64,000 nucleotides of DNA, taken from the NCBI RefSeq assembly GCF_002101705.1, contig NZ_LQPC01000029.1, positions 1 through 64,000 on the forward strand, given 5' to 3'. The notes beneath the pieces are model-generated. The model was not told the DNA's origin. It did no database searches and saw only the letters and a list, made by a program, of their open reading frames with translations. The stretch's first letter is position 1. Every line of letters starts with the position of its first letter. The stretch comes from Mycolicibacterium iranicum. GTDB lineage: Bacteria > Actinomycetota > Actinomycetes > Mycobacteriales > Mycobacteriaceae. Of this stretch, positions 49,527 to 60,709 are shown piece by piece. Made by a program: the position numbers and the translations under genes.

Positions 49527-51011
49527 TCACGCCTCCGAAGTCGCGGCCGCTGCCGCGTGATCGCGCCCAGCCCGCAGCCGGTCCAGGCTGCGGTCGCGGC
49601 CGAGCAGTTCGAGCGACTCGAACAACGGGGGGCTCACCGTCGATCCCGTGGCAGCGACGCGCACCGGGCCGAACGCCTTCCGCGGCTTCAGTTCCAGGCC
49701 GTCGATGAGCGCCGTCTTGAGCGCGTCCTCGATCTGCGAGGTGCTCCACTCTGCGATGTCCTCCAGCGCCGCCACCGCGGCCGTGAGCACCGGAACCGCC
49801 TCGGGGCGCAATTCCTTGCCCGCCGATTTCTCGTCGAGGGCGAAAGAGGAGTCGTTGAAGAACTTGAGCAGGTCCCACGCATCACCGAGCACGACGATGC
49901 GCGTCTGCACCAGCGCCGCGGCCGCGGCGAACTGCGCGTCGTCGAGGCCGGTTCGATGGCCGTGCGTCGCGAAGTACTCTGCCAGCCGCCGGGTGAACTC
50001 GGCCTCGTCGAGCATCCGGATGTGCTCGGCGTTGAGCGCGTCGGCCTTCTTCTGGTCGAAACGGGCCGGATTGGAGTTGACGTTGGCGACGTCAAAGGAC
50101 GCGACCATCTCGTCGAGGCTGAAGATGTCCCTGTCATCGGCGATCGACCATCCCAGCAGTGCAAGGTAGTTCAGCAGCCCCTCGGGGATGAACCCCCGGT
50201 CGCGGTGCAGGAACAGATTGGACTGCGGATCACGCTTCGACAGCTTCTTGTTGCCGTCACCGAGGACAGGGGGCAGGTGCGCGAACTGCGGTGTCATCTC
50301 GGCCACACCGATGCGAATCAGGGCCGCGTACAGGGCGAGCTGCCGCGGCGTCGACGGCAACAAATCCTCACCGCGCAGCACGTGGGTGATCTTCATCAGT
50401 GCGTCGTCGACCGGATTGACCAACGTGTACAAAGGATCTCCGCTGCCGCGGGTCAGCGCGAAATCGGGCACCGATCCAGCCGGGAACGTCGTCTCGCCGC
50501 GGACGAGATCCACCCAGGTCAGGTCCGTGTCGGGCATACGGAGACGCACCACGGGCTGGCGACCCTCGGCCCGGAAGGCGGCGCGCTGCTCGTCGGTCAG
50601 GTCGCGGTCGAAATTGTCGTACCCCAGCTTCGGGTTGCGGCCCGCCGCGACATGACGCGCTTCCACCTCCTGCGCCGTCGAGAAGGCCTCGTAGGCCTCC
50701 CCCGCCGCCAGCAGACGCTCGATCACATCGGCGTAGATTTCGCGGCGCAGCGATTGGCGGTACGGGCCGTAGGGACCTCCGACTTCCGGCCCCTCGTCCC
50801 AGTCCATGCCGAGCCACCGCAACGCGTCGAGGAGTGCAAGGTAGCTCTCCTCGCTGTCGCGCTGGGCGTCGGTGTCCTCGATCCGAAACACGAATGCGCC
50901 GCCGGTGTGTCGCGCATACGCCCAGTTGAACAGCGCGGTACGGATCAGCCCGACGTGCGGGGTGCCGGTCGGCGACGGGCAGAACCTGACGCGCACAGCC
51001 GACGCGCTCAT
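49527..51011 (-). CDS. gltX: glutamyl-tRNA synthetase
   Basis: Class I aminoacyl-tRNA synthetase of 494 aa. The HIGH-type motif is in [22 protein letters not shown] (PHVG), and the KMSKS-type motif is KLSKRD in [12 protein letters not shown]. The alpha-helical anticodon-binding domain completes the length. Mycobacteria lack GlnRS, so this enzyme is expected to be non-discriminating, and misacylated Glu-tRNA-Gln is then corrected by GatCAB. The tRNA-Gln and tRNA-Glu genes lie directly downstream on the same strand. The gene start overlaps the FAH-family gene stop as ATGA. Confidence 0.97.
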   Translation of the reverse strand: MSASAVRVRFCPSPTGTPHVGLIRTALFNWAYARHTGGAFVFRIEDTDAQRDSEESYLALLDALRWLGMDWDEGPEVGGPYGPYRQSLRREIYADVIERLLAAGEAYEAFSTAQEVEARHVAAGRNPKLGYDNFDRDLTDEQRAAFRAEGRQPVVRLRMPDTDLTWVDLVRGETTFPAGSVPDFALTRGSGDPLYTLVNPVDDALMKITHVLRGEDLLPSTPRQLALYAALIRIGVAEMTPQFAHLPPVLGDGNKKLSKRDPQSNLFLHRDRGFIPEGLLNYLALLGWSIADDRDIFSLDEMVASFDVANVNSNPARFDQKKADALNAEHIRMLDEAEFTRRLAEYFATHGHRTGLDDAQFAAAAALVQTRIVVLGDAWDLLKFFNDSSFALDEKSAGKELRPEAVPVLTAAVAALEDIAEWSTSQIEDALKTALIDGLELKPRKAFGPVRVAATGSTVSPPLFESLELLGRDRSLDRLRAGRDHAAAAATSEA

Positions 51012-51796
51012 GACTTGCCCTTGCGCACAACGGGATTGGTCAACGTGCCGATTCCCTCGACGGTGATCGCCACGGTGTCACCGTGTTCGAGCGGGCCCAC
51101 GCCTTCGGGGGTGCCCGTCAAGATGAGGTCGCCGGGGAGCAGCGTCATCACAGCTGAGATCCATTCGACGATCGCGCCGATGTCATGAATCATCAGCGAG
51201 GTGCGGCTGCGCTGCTTGATCTCTCCGTTGACCTCCGTGCGGATCTCCAGGTCCGCCGGATCCACATCGGTGACGATCCACGGGCCGACGGGACAGAACG
51301 TGTCGTGCCCCTTCGCCCTCATCCACTGGCCGTCTTTCTTCTGCTGATCGCGCGCAGATACGTCGTTGGCGATCGTGTAGCCGAGGATGTTCTCCGCCGC
51401 ACGCGACGCCGGAACGTCCTTGCACGGACGTCCGATCACGGCCGCCAGCTCGCCTTCGAAGTGCACCGGGTTGGCGTCGGCCGGCAATTGGATCGGAATG
51501 CCGGGCCCGATGATCGCCGTGTTGGGCTTGAGGAAGATGATCGGATCTTCGAAGGTGCCGCCACCCATCTCTTCGATGTGCGCGGCGTAGTTCTTGCCCA
51601 TGCACACCACTTTGCTCGCCAGGATCGGTGCGAGAAGGCGGACATCTGCCAGCGGCCACTGCCTACCGGTGAACGTCGGGGTTCCGAATGGGTGCTCGGC
51701 GATCTCGCGGGCGATCGCCTCGGCCGGATCGTCGGGCGGGCCTTCGATAGCGACGAAGGCGACTCCATCTGGACTGGCGATTCGACCGAGACGCAT
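51008..51796 (-). CDS. fumarylacetoacetate hydrolase (FAH) family protein
   Basis: FAH-fold hydrolase or decarboxylase of 262 aa from the ATG at 51796 ([11 protein letters not shown]). The family core is seen in [29 protein letters not shown] and [17 protein letters not shown] with its metal-binding Glu. [16 protein letters not shown] and [14 protein letters not shown] complete the core. Many members handle acylpyruvates or catechol meta-cleavage products, and some are oxaloacetate decarboxylases. No degradation pathway is adjacent, so the substrate is open. Coupled to gltX by ATGA. Counterpart of Rv2993c. Confidence 0.9.
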   Translation of the reverse strand: MRLGRIASPDGVAFVAIEGPPDDPAEAIAREIAEHPFGTPTFTGRQWPLADVRLLAPILASKVVCMGKNYAAHIEEMGGGTFEDPIIFLKPNTAIIGPGIPIQLPADANPVHFEGELAAVIGRPCKDVPASRAAENILGYTIANDVSARDQQKKDGQWMRAKGHDTFCPVGPWIVTDVDPADLEIRTEVNGEIKQRSRTSLMIHDIGAIVEWISAVMTLLPGDLILTGTPEGVGPLEHGDTVAITVEGIGTLTNPVVRKGKS

Positions 51797-51914
51797 GGGG
51801 TTCAGCCTAGTGCCCGCACTGCCCGCCGCGGTGACCGCGGCTGCGCCAGCAAGCATGTCTCATTATTTGGGAATTATGTTCGGCATATTGGGACAGCTAT
51901 GGAAGCATGGCGGG

Positions 51915-53126
51915 GTGGCCGCCACCCAGATCAGTCCGTTGAGGCGCTGGTCGATGCTGGCGATCGGGCTGTTGGCAACGCTGTGCGCCAACGTGTTCAT
52001 CAACGGTGTGGCGTTCCTCATCCCGACGTTGCACGCCGAGCGCGACCTCGACCTCGCCGCGTCAGCCTTGATGTCCTCGCTGCCCAGCCTGGGGATGGTG
52101 GTGACGCTGATCGCCTGGGGCTACGTCGTCGACCGGGTCGGGGAACGTCTCGTGCTCGTGCTCGGATCAGCGTTGACCGCGGCGGCGGCGTTCGCTGCCG
52201 CCGCGGCGGATTCACTACTCCTCACCGGCGTGTTCCTGTTCGTCGGCGGCATGGCAGCCGCGAGCAGCAACACCGCCAGCGGCCGGCTCGTGGTCGGCTG
52301 GTTCGACGCCGAGCGACGCGGACTGGTGATGGGAATCCGCCAGACCGCCCAACCGCTCGGCGTCGGGGTCGGCGCACTGGTAATCCCGCGCATCGCCGAG
52401 TTCGGCGGTGTGACAGGCGCTCTGCTCTTTCCGGCCGCCGTGTGCGCGGCCTCGGCACTTCTCTGCGCCGTCGCGGTGATCGACCCGCCCCGGCCTGCGC
52501 GTGCGGAGGCCACCGACACCGACCTGGCCAATCCGTACCGCCGATCGGCGATGCTATGGCGGATCCACCTCACGTCTGTCCTGCTGGTCATCCCACAGGT
52601 ATTCGTCTGGACGTTCACGTTGGTGTGGTTGATCTCCGAGCACCGGTGGTCTCCCCAATCGGCCGGCGTCCTCGTGATGTCGGCCCAGATCCTCGGTGCC
52701 GCCGGTCGTATCGCCGCGGGACGGTGGTCGGATTTCTACCTCACCCGTTCCGGTGACGTCGTCGCGTCCCGGCTGCGCCCGATCCGCATCATCGCAGTGG
52801 CGGCTGCGGTAGCGATGGCGTTGCTCGCCGTCACGGACTGGTTCGACTCCCCGCTCAGCATCGCCGTGATGATCGCCGCGTCGGTGATCACGGTGTCCGA
52901 CAACGGGTTGGCGTTCACGCTGATCGCCGAGTACTCCGGGCCGTTCTGGAGCGGACGCGCAATGGGCACGCAGAATACGAGCCAGCTTTTCGCGCAGGGC
53001 GTCGCTCCGCCGCTGTTCGGCGGTTTGATTGCAATGGCGGGTTATCCGGTGGCGTTTGCGGTCTGCGCACTCTTCCCACTGTTGGCCATTCCGGCCGTGC
53101 CGCTGACGGTCGACCCGGATCCCTAG
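51915..53126 (+). CDS. MFS transporter
   Basis: Major facilitator of about 403 aa with twelve predicted helices. The MFS loop 2-3 motif appears as GYVVDRVGERLVLVLGS, and a loop with GRIAAGRWSDF is in the second half. The open frame extends back to 51594 over the FAH gene on the other strand, so the true start must be nearer. The GTG at 51915 (MAATQISPLRRW) fits the counterpart Rv2994 and has a GGAAG site upstream. An upstream ATG at 51857 remains possible. The substrate is unknown. Its stop codon overlaps that of the next, convergent gene. Confidence 0.85.
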   Translation: MAATQISPLRRWSMLAIGLLATLCANVFINGVAFLIPTLHAERDLDLAASALMSSLPSLGMVVTLIAWGYVVDRVGERLVLVLGSALTAAAAFAAAAADSLLLTGVFLFVGGMAAASSNTASGRLVVGWFDAERRGLVMGIRQTAQPLGVGVGALVIPRIAEFGGVTGALLFPAAVCAASALLCAVAVIDPPRPARAEATDTDLANPYRRSAMLWRIHLTSVLLVIPQVFVWTFTLVWLISEHRWSPQSAGVLVMSAQILGAAGRIAAGRWSDFYLTRSGDVVASRLRPIRIIAVAAAVAMALLAVTDWFDSPLSIAVMIAASVITVSDNGLAFTLIAEYSGPFWSGRAMGTQNTSQLFAQGVAPPLFGGLIAMAGYPVAFAVCALFPLLAIPAVPLTVDPDP

Positions 53127-53686
53127 CCTCTGCCGGCCGATTCGGTGCGCGGCAGCTCGAGCAGCGACGCGGTCAGAAAGCACAGGGCGCCGACGAACGT
53201 GCCGAGGTTGGCGAGCACCTCATCTTCAGTCACACCATTGGTGCGGATGAAGGCCGCGACAGCGGAAACCCCGAACGCCACACAGCCGATCAGGTTGACG
53301 GCTCCGGCAAGCCAGTCGCGGGACCGGAGCTCGAGAAGCCCGGTGACGGCGGTGACCGCCATCATCGCGAGCGCACCGCTGACGAGGAAGAACACCGACC
53401 CGGTCACGTCGGGAACCCAGACGTAGCGCCGCTCCTCGTTCACGGCGTGCGCCCACACGGCAGCGCCCGTGCTGACGTTGAACAACAGCGTCCCCGCGAA
53501 TTGCACTGCAGCCGAATACCATTCGAAGCGCTTCGTCCGCTCGGACAGGACGAGCTGCATCCACGCCGCCGTCGTGAAGAACCATGAACCCGCGAAACAC
53601 AGCAGAGTCGCTGTGCCGGCACCGGCCCAGGCGGGGAAGCCAGGTGCGGTGGCGAGCGCGAAGAGAGTCGAGCCGACCGCGAACAA
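53123..53686 (-). CDS. YrhK-like hypothetical membrane protein
   Basis: Integral membrane protein of at least 187 aa with about five or six helices, resembling YrhK-domain proteins (FAGSWFFTTAAWMQL, VQFAGTLLFNVSTGAAV, VFFLVSGALAMM). The function is unknown. The TTG at 53686 falls inside the first helix. The frame stays open and looks coding for 13 more residues ([13 protein letters not shown]) but offers no ATG, GTG or TTG. A CTG in that stretch could be the real start. It follows leuB closely, its start lying near the leuB stop. I recall no such gene here in M. tuberculosis. Confidence 0.65.
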   Translation of the reverse strand: MFAVGSTLFALATAPGFPAWAGAGTATLLCFAGSWFFTTAAWMQLVLSERTKRFEWYSAAVQFAGTLLFNVSTGAAVWAHAVNEERRYVWVPDVTGSVFFLVSGALAMMAVTAVTGLLELRSRDWLAGAVNLIGCVAFGVSAVAAFIRTNGVTEDEVLANLGTFVGALCFLTASLLELPRTESAGRG

Positions 53687-53724
53687 CCAGCACTGCCGCG
53701 TCAGGGACGCGAGCGCCGCGATGA

Positions 53725-54735
53725 CTACAGCTTCCCGAGAATCCGCTCGCCGACCTGCACAGTCGACAGCTTTGTGTCGCCCCGGGTGGCGAGGTGCTCG
53801 GCGACCGCCCTGTCCACCCGTGCCGCCGCGTCGAACTCAGCCATGTGCGCCAACAGCAGCGACACCGACATGATCGCGGCGGTCGGATCGGCGATGCCTT
53901 GGCCCGCAATGTCGGGGGCGCTGCCGTGCACCGGCTCGAACATCGACGGATTCGTCAGCGTGGCATCGATGTTGCCGCTGGCCGCCAGTCCGATGCCGCC
54001 GCACACGGCGGCGGCGAGATCGGTGATGATGTCCCCGAACAGGTTGTCGGTCACGATGACGTCGAACCGGCCCGGGTCGGTGACCATGTGGATGGTCGCT
54101 GCATCGACGTGCTGGTAGGCGATCTCGACGTCCGGGTATTCGGCACCGACCGCCTGAACCGTGCGCCACCACAGCGAACCGGCATTGGTCAGCACATTGT
54201 TCTTGTGCACCAGAGTCAGATGCTTGCGCCGCTGCAACGCCCTGCCGAATGCGTCCTGCACCACGCGGCGCACGCCGTAGGCCGTGTTAACGCTGACCTC
54301 GGTGGCGATTTCGTGCGGCGTGCCGACGCGGATCGCGCCGCCATTGCCGGTGTAAGGCCCCTCGGTACCCTCACGGACGACAACGAAATCGATCTCCGGA
54401 TTGCCGGCGAGCGGGCTCTGGACCCCCCGATACAGCCGACCGGGACGCAGATTGATGTGGTGGTCGAGTTCGAACCGGATGCGCAGCAACAAGCCCCGCT
54501 CCAGCAGCCCGCTGGGCACCGACGGATCACCAATGGCACCGAGCAGGATCGCGTCGTAACCCTTCAACTCCTCGAGCACCGAGTCCGGGAGCACCTCACC
54601 GGTCTTGTGATATTGGCGGGCGCCGAGGTCGTATTCGTTCTTCTCGACACCCGGCAGGACGGCGTCGAGCACCTTCAGCGCTTCGCCGATGACTTCGGGT
54701 CCTATGCCGTCACCGGCGATGACTGCGAGTTTCAT
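53725..54735 (-). CDS. leuB: 3-isopropylmalate dehydrogenase
   Basis: NAD-dependent oxidative decarboxylase of leucine synthesis, 336 aa. Visible features are [21 protein letters not shown] at the N-terminus, the metal/substrate signature [19 protein letters not shown], the catalytic Lys/Tyr region [12 protein letters not shown] and [18 protein letters not shown]. Its start overlaps the serA stop as ATGA, forming a serA-leuB pair. Confidence 0.96.
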   Translation of the reverse strand: MKLAVIAGDGIGPEVIGEALKVLDAVLPGVEKNEYDLGARQYHKTGEVLPDSVLEELKGYDAILLGAIGDPSVPSGLLERGLLLRIRFELDHHINLRPGRLYRGVQSPLAGNPEIDFVVVREGTEGPYTGNGGAIRVGTPHEIATEVSVNTAYGVRRVVQDAFGRALQRRKHLTLVHKNNVLTNAGSLWWRTVQAVGAEYPDVEIAYQHVDAATIHMVTDPGRFDVIVTDNLFGDIITDLAAAVCGGIGLAASGNIDATLTNPSMFEPVHGSAPDIAGQGIADPTAAIMSVSLLLAHMAEFDAAARVDRAVAEHLATRGDTKLSTVQVGERILGKL

Positions 54736-56318
54736 GAGAGGTCAACCAATTCCAGGGTCAGGGCATTGACATCGCGACCGATCGCGGCGAGCACGTCCTG
54801 GGGTACCTCGCGGTCCAGCCGCAGCATGATTGTCGCGCCCTCGCCGTCGGCGTCCTGGCTCAGCTGCGCGGCGAGGATGTTGACAGCCGCGCCGCCGAGG
54901 AGAGTGCCGATCTTGCCCAGTGCGCCCGGCTGATCGTCGTAATTGATGATGAGGTTGACGCCCTCGGCACGCAGATCCAGGTTGCGGCCGTTGATCTGGA
55001 CGATCTTCTCCACCAGTTGCGGACCCGACAGCGTGCCGGAGACGTTGACCGTGGAACCGTCGGCCGCCACCGCTCGGACGTCGACGACGCTGCGGTGATT
55101 GGGGCTCTCGGACTCGCTGTCGATCGAGGCCTCGACGCCGCGCTCGGCCGCCAGCGCCGGCGCGTTGACGAACGTCACCTGATCTTCGATGACGGCGGAG
55201 AAGAGGCCGCGAAGTGCCGAAAGGCGCAGCACCTCCACCTCTTCGGAGGCCAGCTCACCGCGGACCTGCACACAGAGATTGGTGGGCAGCTCCGCAGACA
55301 GTGCTCCGACGAGCAGCCCGAGCTTGCGCACCAGGTCGAGCCAGGGCGCCACTTCCTCGCCCACGACGCCGCCACCCACGTTGACCGCGTCGGGCACGAA
55401 CTCCCCTGCCAGCGCGAGTTTCACGCTCGCGGCAACATCGGTTCCGGCACGGTCCTGAGCCTCGGCGGTCGAGGCGCCCAGATGCGGTGTGACGACGACC
55501 TGGGGCAGCTCGAAGAGCGGGCTGTCGGTGCACGGCTCGGTGGAGAAGACGTCCAGACCTGCGCCGCGCACATGGCCGCTGGTGATTGCGTCCGCAAGCG
55601 CGGCCTCGTCGATCAGGCCACCACGGGCGGCGTTGACGATGATGACGCCCGGCTTGGTCTTGGCCAGCGCCTCCTTGCCGATGAGGCCGGCGGTCTCCTT
55701 GGTTTTGGGCAGGTGCACCGAGATGAAGTCCGCGCGGCCGAGGAGCTCATCGAGCGTCAGCAGCTCGATACCCAGCTGGGCGGCGCGTGCGTGGGAGACG
55801 TAGGGGTCATACGCGGTGATGTGGGCACCGAAGGCGGCCAGCCGCTGAGCGACCAGCTGGCCGATGCGGCCCAGGCCTACCACGCCGACCGTCTTGCCGA
55901 AGATCTCGGTACCCGAGAACGAGGACCTCTTCCAGGTGTGCTCACGCAGCGTGGCGTCGGCCGCAGGGATCTGACGGGCCGTGGACAACAGCAGCGCCAG
56001 CGCATGCTCGGCCGCGCTGTGGATGTTCGACGTGGGTGCGTTGACCACCAGAACGCCGCGCGCAGTGGCGGCGTCGACATCGACGTTGTCCAGCCCGACG
56101 CCTGCGCGCGCCACGATCTTGAGCTTCGGAGCCGCGGCGAGCACCTCGGCGTCGACTGTCGTGGCTGAGCGCACGAGCAGCGCATCGGCGTCGACCACCG
56201 CGGCGAGCAGCTTTTCTCGGTCCGGGCCGTCGACCCAGCGCACCTCCACCTGGTCGCCCAGGGCTTCCACCGTCGATTGGGCCAGCTTGTCGGCGATCAG
56301 TACAACAGGAAGACTCAC
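54732..56318 (-). CDS. serA: D-3-phosphoglycerate dehydrogenase
   Basis: First enzyme of serine synthesis, 528 aa, the long form with an intervening (ASB) domain and a C-terminal ACT domain for serine feedback. The substrate domain contains [14 protein letters not shown] and [13 protein letters not shown]. The NAD fold has [17 protein letters not shown], the catalytic His is in [13 protein letters not shown], and the ACT domain includes [20 protein letters not shown]. It is coupled to leuB and divergent from the FAD oxidoreductase gene (14 bp). Confidence 0.97.
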   Translation of the reverse strand: MSLPVVLIADKLAQSTVEALGDQVEVRWVDGPDREKLLAAVVDADALLVRSATTVDAEVLAAAPKLKIVARAGVGLDNVDVDAATARGVLVVNAPTSNIHSAAEHALALLLSTARQIPAADATLREHTWKRSSFSGTEIFGKTVGVVGLGRIGQLVAQRLAAFGAHITAYDPYVSHARAAQLGIELLTLDELLGRADFISVHLPKTKETAGLIGKEALAKTKPGVIIVNAARGGLIDEAALADAITSGHVRGAGLDVFSTEPCTDSPLFELPQVVVTPHLGASTAEAQDRAGTDVAASVKLALAGEFVPDAVNVGGGVVGEEVAPWLDLVRKLGLLVGALSAELPTNLCVQVRGELASEEVEVLRLSALRGLFSAVIEDQVTFVNAPALAAERGVEASIDSESESPNHRSVVDVRAVAADGSTVNVSGTLSGPQLVEKIVQINGRNLDLRAEGVNLIINYDDQPGALGKIGTLLGGAAVNILAAQLSQDADGEGATIMLRLDREVPQDVLAAIGRDVNALTLELVDLS

Positions 56319-56332
56319 GAGGCCTCAGCCTA

Positions 56333-57781
56333 ATGGGCTCTAATGGCCACGTGGAATTGACCGTCGTAGGAAGTGGACCCAACGGGTTGTCGGCCGCAGT
56401 GATCTGCGCCCGAGCAGGTGTTTCGGTGCGTGTCATCGAGGCGCAGCCCACCTTCGGTGGCGGGGCGCGAACCCTGCCGGACCCGGAGTTCGCCGGGGTT
56501 TCCCACGACATTTGCTCGGCGGTTCACCCCCTGGCGCTGGCTTCGCCGTTCTTTGCCGCCTTCGACCTGCGGGCGCGAGGTGTGGAGCTGACGGTCCCGG
56601 AGATCTCGTACGCGAACCCGCTCCCGGGCGGCCGGTCGGCGATCGGCTACCGCGACCTCGAGCGCACGTGCGACGAGCTCACCGACGGCGAGTCCTGGCG
56701 CAGGCTGTTGGGGCCGCTCGCGGCTGACTGCGACGGCGTCGTCGGGCTGCTCTTGGGCGACAAACGCTCGATCCCGCCCAGCATCCCCGCGGCGCTGCGG
56801 GTGGCTCCGCGGTTGCTGGCGCAGGGCAGCCCGGCATGGGGCACCCTCAAAGGCGAGGATGCCCGCGCCCTCTTCACTGGAGTTGCGGCGCATACGATTT
56901 CGCGTATGCCGTCGCTGGTGTCCGCAGGCGCGGGCACCATGCTGGCCACGCTGGCGCACGCGGTCGGCTGGCCCATCCCCGTCGGGGGCTCGCAGGCGAT
57001 CCCGGACGCGCTGGCGGCCGACCTGCGCGCCCACGGTGGCGAATTGGTGTGCGGCGAGGAAGTGACAACGCCGCCCTCGGGCGTGGTTCTCTATGACATC
57101 GCTCCGACGGCGTTGTTGCGCATCTACGGCGACCGATTGCCGGCCCGCTACGCGAAAACCCTGCGCCGCTATCGCTACGGCCCCGGCGTGGCGAAGGTCG
57201 ACTTCGTGCTGTCCGACGAAATCCCCTGGCGTGACGCACGTTTGGCGCAGGCACCGACCCTGCATCTCGGTGGGGATCGAAAGACGATGGCCTTCGCCGA
57301 GGACGAGATCGCACAAGGCCGCCACCCTGACTGGCCGATGGTGCTCGCCGCACTCCCCCACCTCGCCGATCCGACCCGCGTGGACGCGCAAGGACGGCGC
57401 CCGCTGTGGACCTACGCCCATGTTCCCGCGGGGTCGACGGTGGACATGTCCGAGACCGTCATCGGACTCTTCGAACGCTTCGCCCCTGGCTTCCGGGACA
57501 TCGTGGTGGGCGTGCGCAGCGTGCCCGCCGCCCGGTTGTCGGACCACAACGCCAACCTCGTCGGCGGTGACATCGGCGTCGGCGGCAACAACATGTTCAG
57601 CGCGCTGACGGGGCCGGCGCTGCGGTGGAATCCGTGGGCCACCCCGATCCCGAAGGCCTACCTGTGCTCCTCGGCGACGCCGCCCGGCGGCGGAGTCCAC
57701 GGGATGGCCGGCTTCTACGCTGCCCGCACAGTGCTCAAGCGGGAATTCGGAATCAAGGATCTGCCACCGCTCTTTCCCTGA
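56333..57781 (+). CDS. FAD-dependent phytoene-dehydrogenase-like oxidoreductase
   Basis: NAD(P)/FAD oxidoreductase of 482 aa in the phytoene desaturase/amine oxidase group. The dinucleotide-binding motif [20 protein letters not shown] with the closing acidic residue in [14 protein letters not shown] is at the N-terminus. The second FAD contact is the C-terminal [13 protein letters not shown]. No carotenoid genes are near, so the substrate is unknown. The ATG at 56333 gives [13 protein letters not shown], and the GTG six codons later would give a leaner start. Counterpart of Rv2997. Confidence 0.88.
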   Translation: MGSNGHVELTVVGSGPNGLSAAVICARAGVSVRVIEAQPTFGGGARTLPDPEFAGVSHDICSAVHPLALASPFFAAFDLRARGVELTVPEISYANPLPGGRSAIGYRDLERTCDELTDGESWRRLLGPLAADCDGVVGLLLGDKRSIPPSIPAALRVAPRLLAQGSPAWGTLKGEDARALFTGVAAHTISRMPSLVSAGAGTMLATLAHAVGWPIPVGGSQAIPDALAADLRAHGGELVCGEEVTTPPSGVVLYDIAPTALLRIYGDRLPARYAKTLRRYRYGPGVAKVDFVLSDEIPWRDARLAQAPTLHLGGDRKTMAFAEDEIAQGRHPDWPMVLAALPHLADPTRVDAQGRRPLWTYAHVPAGSTVDMSETVIGLFERFAPGFRDIVVGVRSVPAARLSDHNANLVGGDIGVGGNNMFSALTGPALRWNPWATPIPKAYLCSSATPPGGGVHGMAGFYAARTVLKREFGIKDLPPLFP

Positions 57782-57813
57782 TTCGGCCCTGAACCGCCAC
57801 GTAGGCTGCCCGT

Positions 57814-58410
57814 ATGACGAAACTGGCGGTCATCTACTACTCGGCAACAGGACACGGCACAGCGATGGCGACACGCGTCGCCTCGGCAGCAGAGGACGCG
57901 GGGGCTGAGGTGCGGGTGCGCCACATCGCGGAGACGCGTGACCCCGAGTCGTTCGCGAGCAATTCGGCGTGGACGGCCAATTACGAAGCGACCAAGGATC
58001 TTCCGGCTGCCACGGGAGACGACATCGTGTGGGCGGACGCGGTGATTTTCGGCTCCCCCACCCGATTCGGCAACACCGCCTCGCAGTTCCGCAACTTCAT
58101 CGACTCCCTGGGCGGGCTGTGGGCCAAAGGCCAGCTGGCGGACAAGGTTTACGCGGGCTTCACGTCCTCACAGACCGCGCACGGCGGCCAGGAGACCACG
58201 CTGCTCACCCTCTATATCTCCCTCATGCATTTCGGCGGCATCATCGTGGCGCCCGGCTACACCGACGGTGTGAAGTTCGCCGACGGAAACCCCTACGGCG
58301 TCGGCCATGTCACCGGATCCGAGAATCGCAACGAACTCGACGACGCGACGCTGGCGGCCCTCGACCACTTGGCCCGGCGCGTCGTCAGCGTGGCCGACCG
58401 CCTCGATTAG
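57814..58410 (+). CDS. wrbA: NAD(P)H:quinone oxidoreductase WrbA
   Basis: Flavodoxin-like FMN protein of 198 aa that reduces quinones by two electrons. The FMN phosphate loop YYSATGHGTAMA, the GSPTRFGNTASQFRNF segment and FTSSQTAHGGQETTLL are typical of WrbA. It is convergent with the DUF3159 gene, and the two stop codons share bases 58408-58409. No anchored membrane segments. Confidence 0.93.
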   Translation: MTKLAVIYYSATGHGTAMATRVASAAEDAGAEVRVRHIAETRDPESFASNSAWTANYEATKDLPAATGDDIVWADAVIFGSPTRFGNTASQFRNFIDSLGGLWAKGQLADKVYAGFTSSQTAHGGQETTLLTLYISLMHFGGIIVAPGYTDGVKFADGNPYGVGHVTGSENRNELDDATLAALDHLARRVVSVADRLD

Positions 58411-59033
58411 GCGGGATCGCCACCGCGCGGCAGGGTGCGCATCGCGGTGCGGATCGCCAGATAGATGAACGTCGACGTCACCAGAAAAATGGGCCACCCC
58501 ATGGCGATCCGCGCCACCGCCAGCATGCCTTCCTGGTCGGTGTCGTACAGGTAGAACTGCACCGCGAACCGCGTCGCCGACACCGCGGCCATCATCAGCG
58601 TGACGAGGTCGAACGCCATCCGAACTCGCCTGGTTCGCCGCCAGGTGTCGTCGCGGTCCGTCATCCAGGCCCAGACCACACCGATCAGCGGGCGCCCCAC
58701 CACCACTGACGCCGTGAAAACGACAGACATCGCGAGATACATCCAGATGCCTGGCAGATAGAAGTCTTTGGCCTGCCCGGTGACCAGGGCGAAGCCCGCG
58801 CCGACCGCGATGCCCGCGAAACCGAAGAGTGCCGGCCGGGTCGACTCATGCCGCACCAGCTGCCATGTGAGCACGAGCGCCCCGACGCCCACGGCCGCGA
58901 TGAGCGCCGGCGTCAAACCAGCGATCGCATTGAGCGCCGCGAAGACAATCACCGGAAGGGCCGAATACACCAGCCCGCGAATGCCGCCCGCACGCGCCAG
59001 CAGAGCGTCGCCCGGCGTATTAGTGCCCGTCAT
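58407..59033 (-). CDS. DUF3159 membrane protein
   Basis: Actinobacterial DUF3159 family protein, 208 aa, with about five helices. The conserved features ARAGGIRGLVYSALPVIVF, GQAKDFYLPGIWMYL and GRPLIGVVWAWM are visible. Function unknown. It starts 90 bp from the ilvC end, and the inverted repeat of family R lies in that gap. Confidence 0.85.
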   Translation of the reverse strand: MTGTNTPGDALLARAGGIRGLVYSALPVIVFAALNAIAGLTPALIAAVGVGALVLTWQLVRHESTRPALFGFAGIAVGAGFALVTGQAKDFYLPGIWMYLAMSVVFTASVVVGRPLIGVVWAWMTDRDDTWRRTRRVRMAFDLVTLMMAAVSATRFAVQFYLYDTDQEGMLAVARIAMGWPIFLVTSTFIYLAIRTAMRTLPRGGDPA

Positions 59034-59053
59034 GAAATCCGAGCGTACCGGCC

Positions 59054-59117
59054 CCGCGGAATAGAATTCCCGGTCGTGAATCGCGGCGCGATCACGACCG
59101 GGAATGCTATTCCGGCG
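59054..59117. repeat. 26-bp imperfect inverted repeat (family R, copy 2)
   Basis: Arms 59054-59079 and 59092-59117 pair with three mismatches around a 12-nt loop. They share the core GGAATAG(C/A)ATTCC and the overall layout of the element at 12517-12580. It begins seven bases after the ilvC stop codon on the minus strand, so it may terminate or stabilise the ilvBNC message. Confidence 0.75.
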
Positions 59118-59123
59118 AAAGTG

Positions 59124-60708
<1,585 letters not shown>

Positions 60709-60709
<1 letters not shown>

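Noticed and set aside
49557..51188. 543-codon open frame on the plus strand
   Set aside because: Antisense shadow of gltX and the FAH gene in GC-rich DNA. Composition is Arg/Gly/Val/Gln rich with no family match.
51594..51914. 107-residue extension of the MFS transporter
   Set aside because: It is antisense to the FAH gene, contains no hydrophobic helix and is unlike MFS N-termini.
56330..57700. 456-codon open frame on the minus strand
   Set aside because: Antisense to the FAD oxidoreductase, whose FAD motifs clearly identify the real strand.
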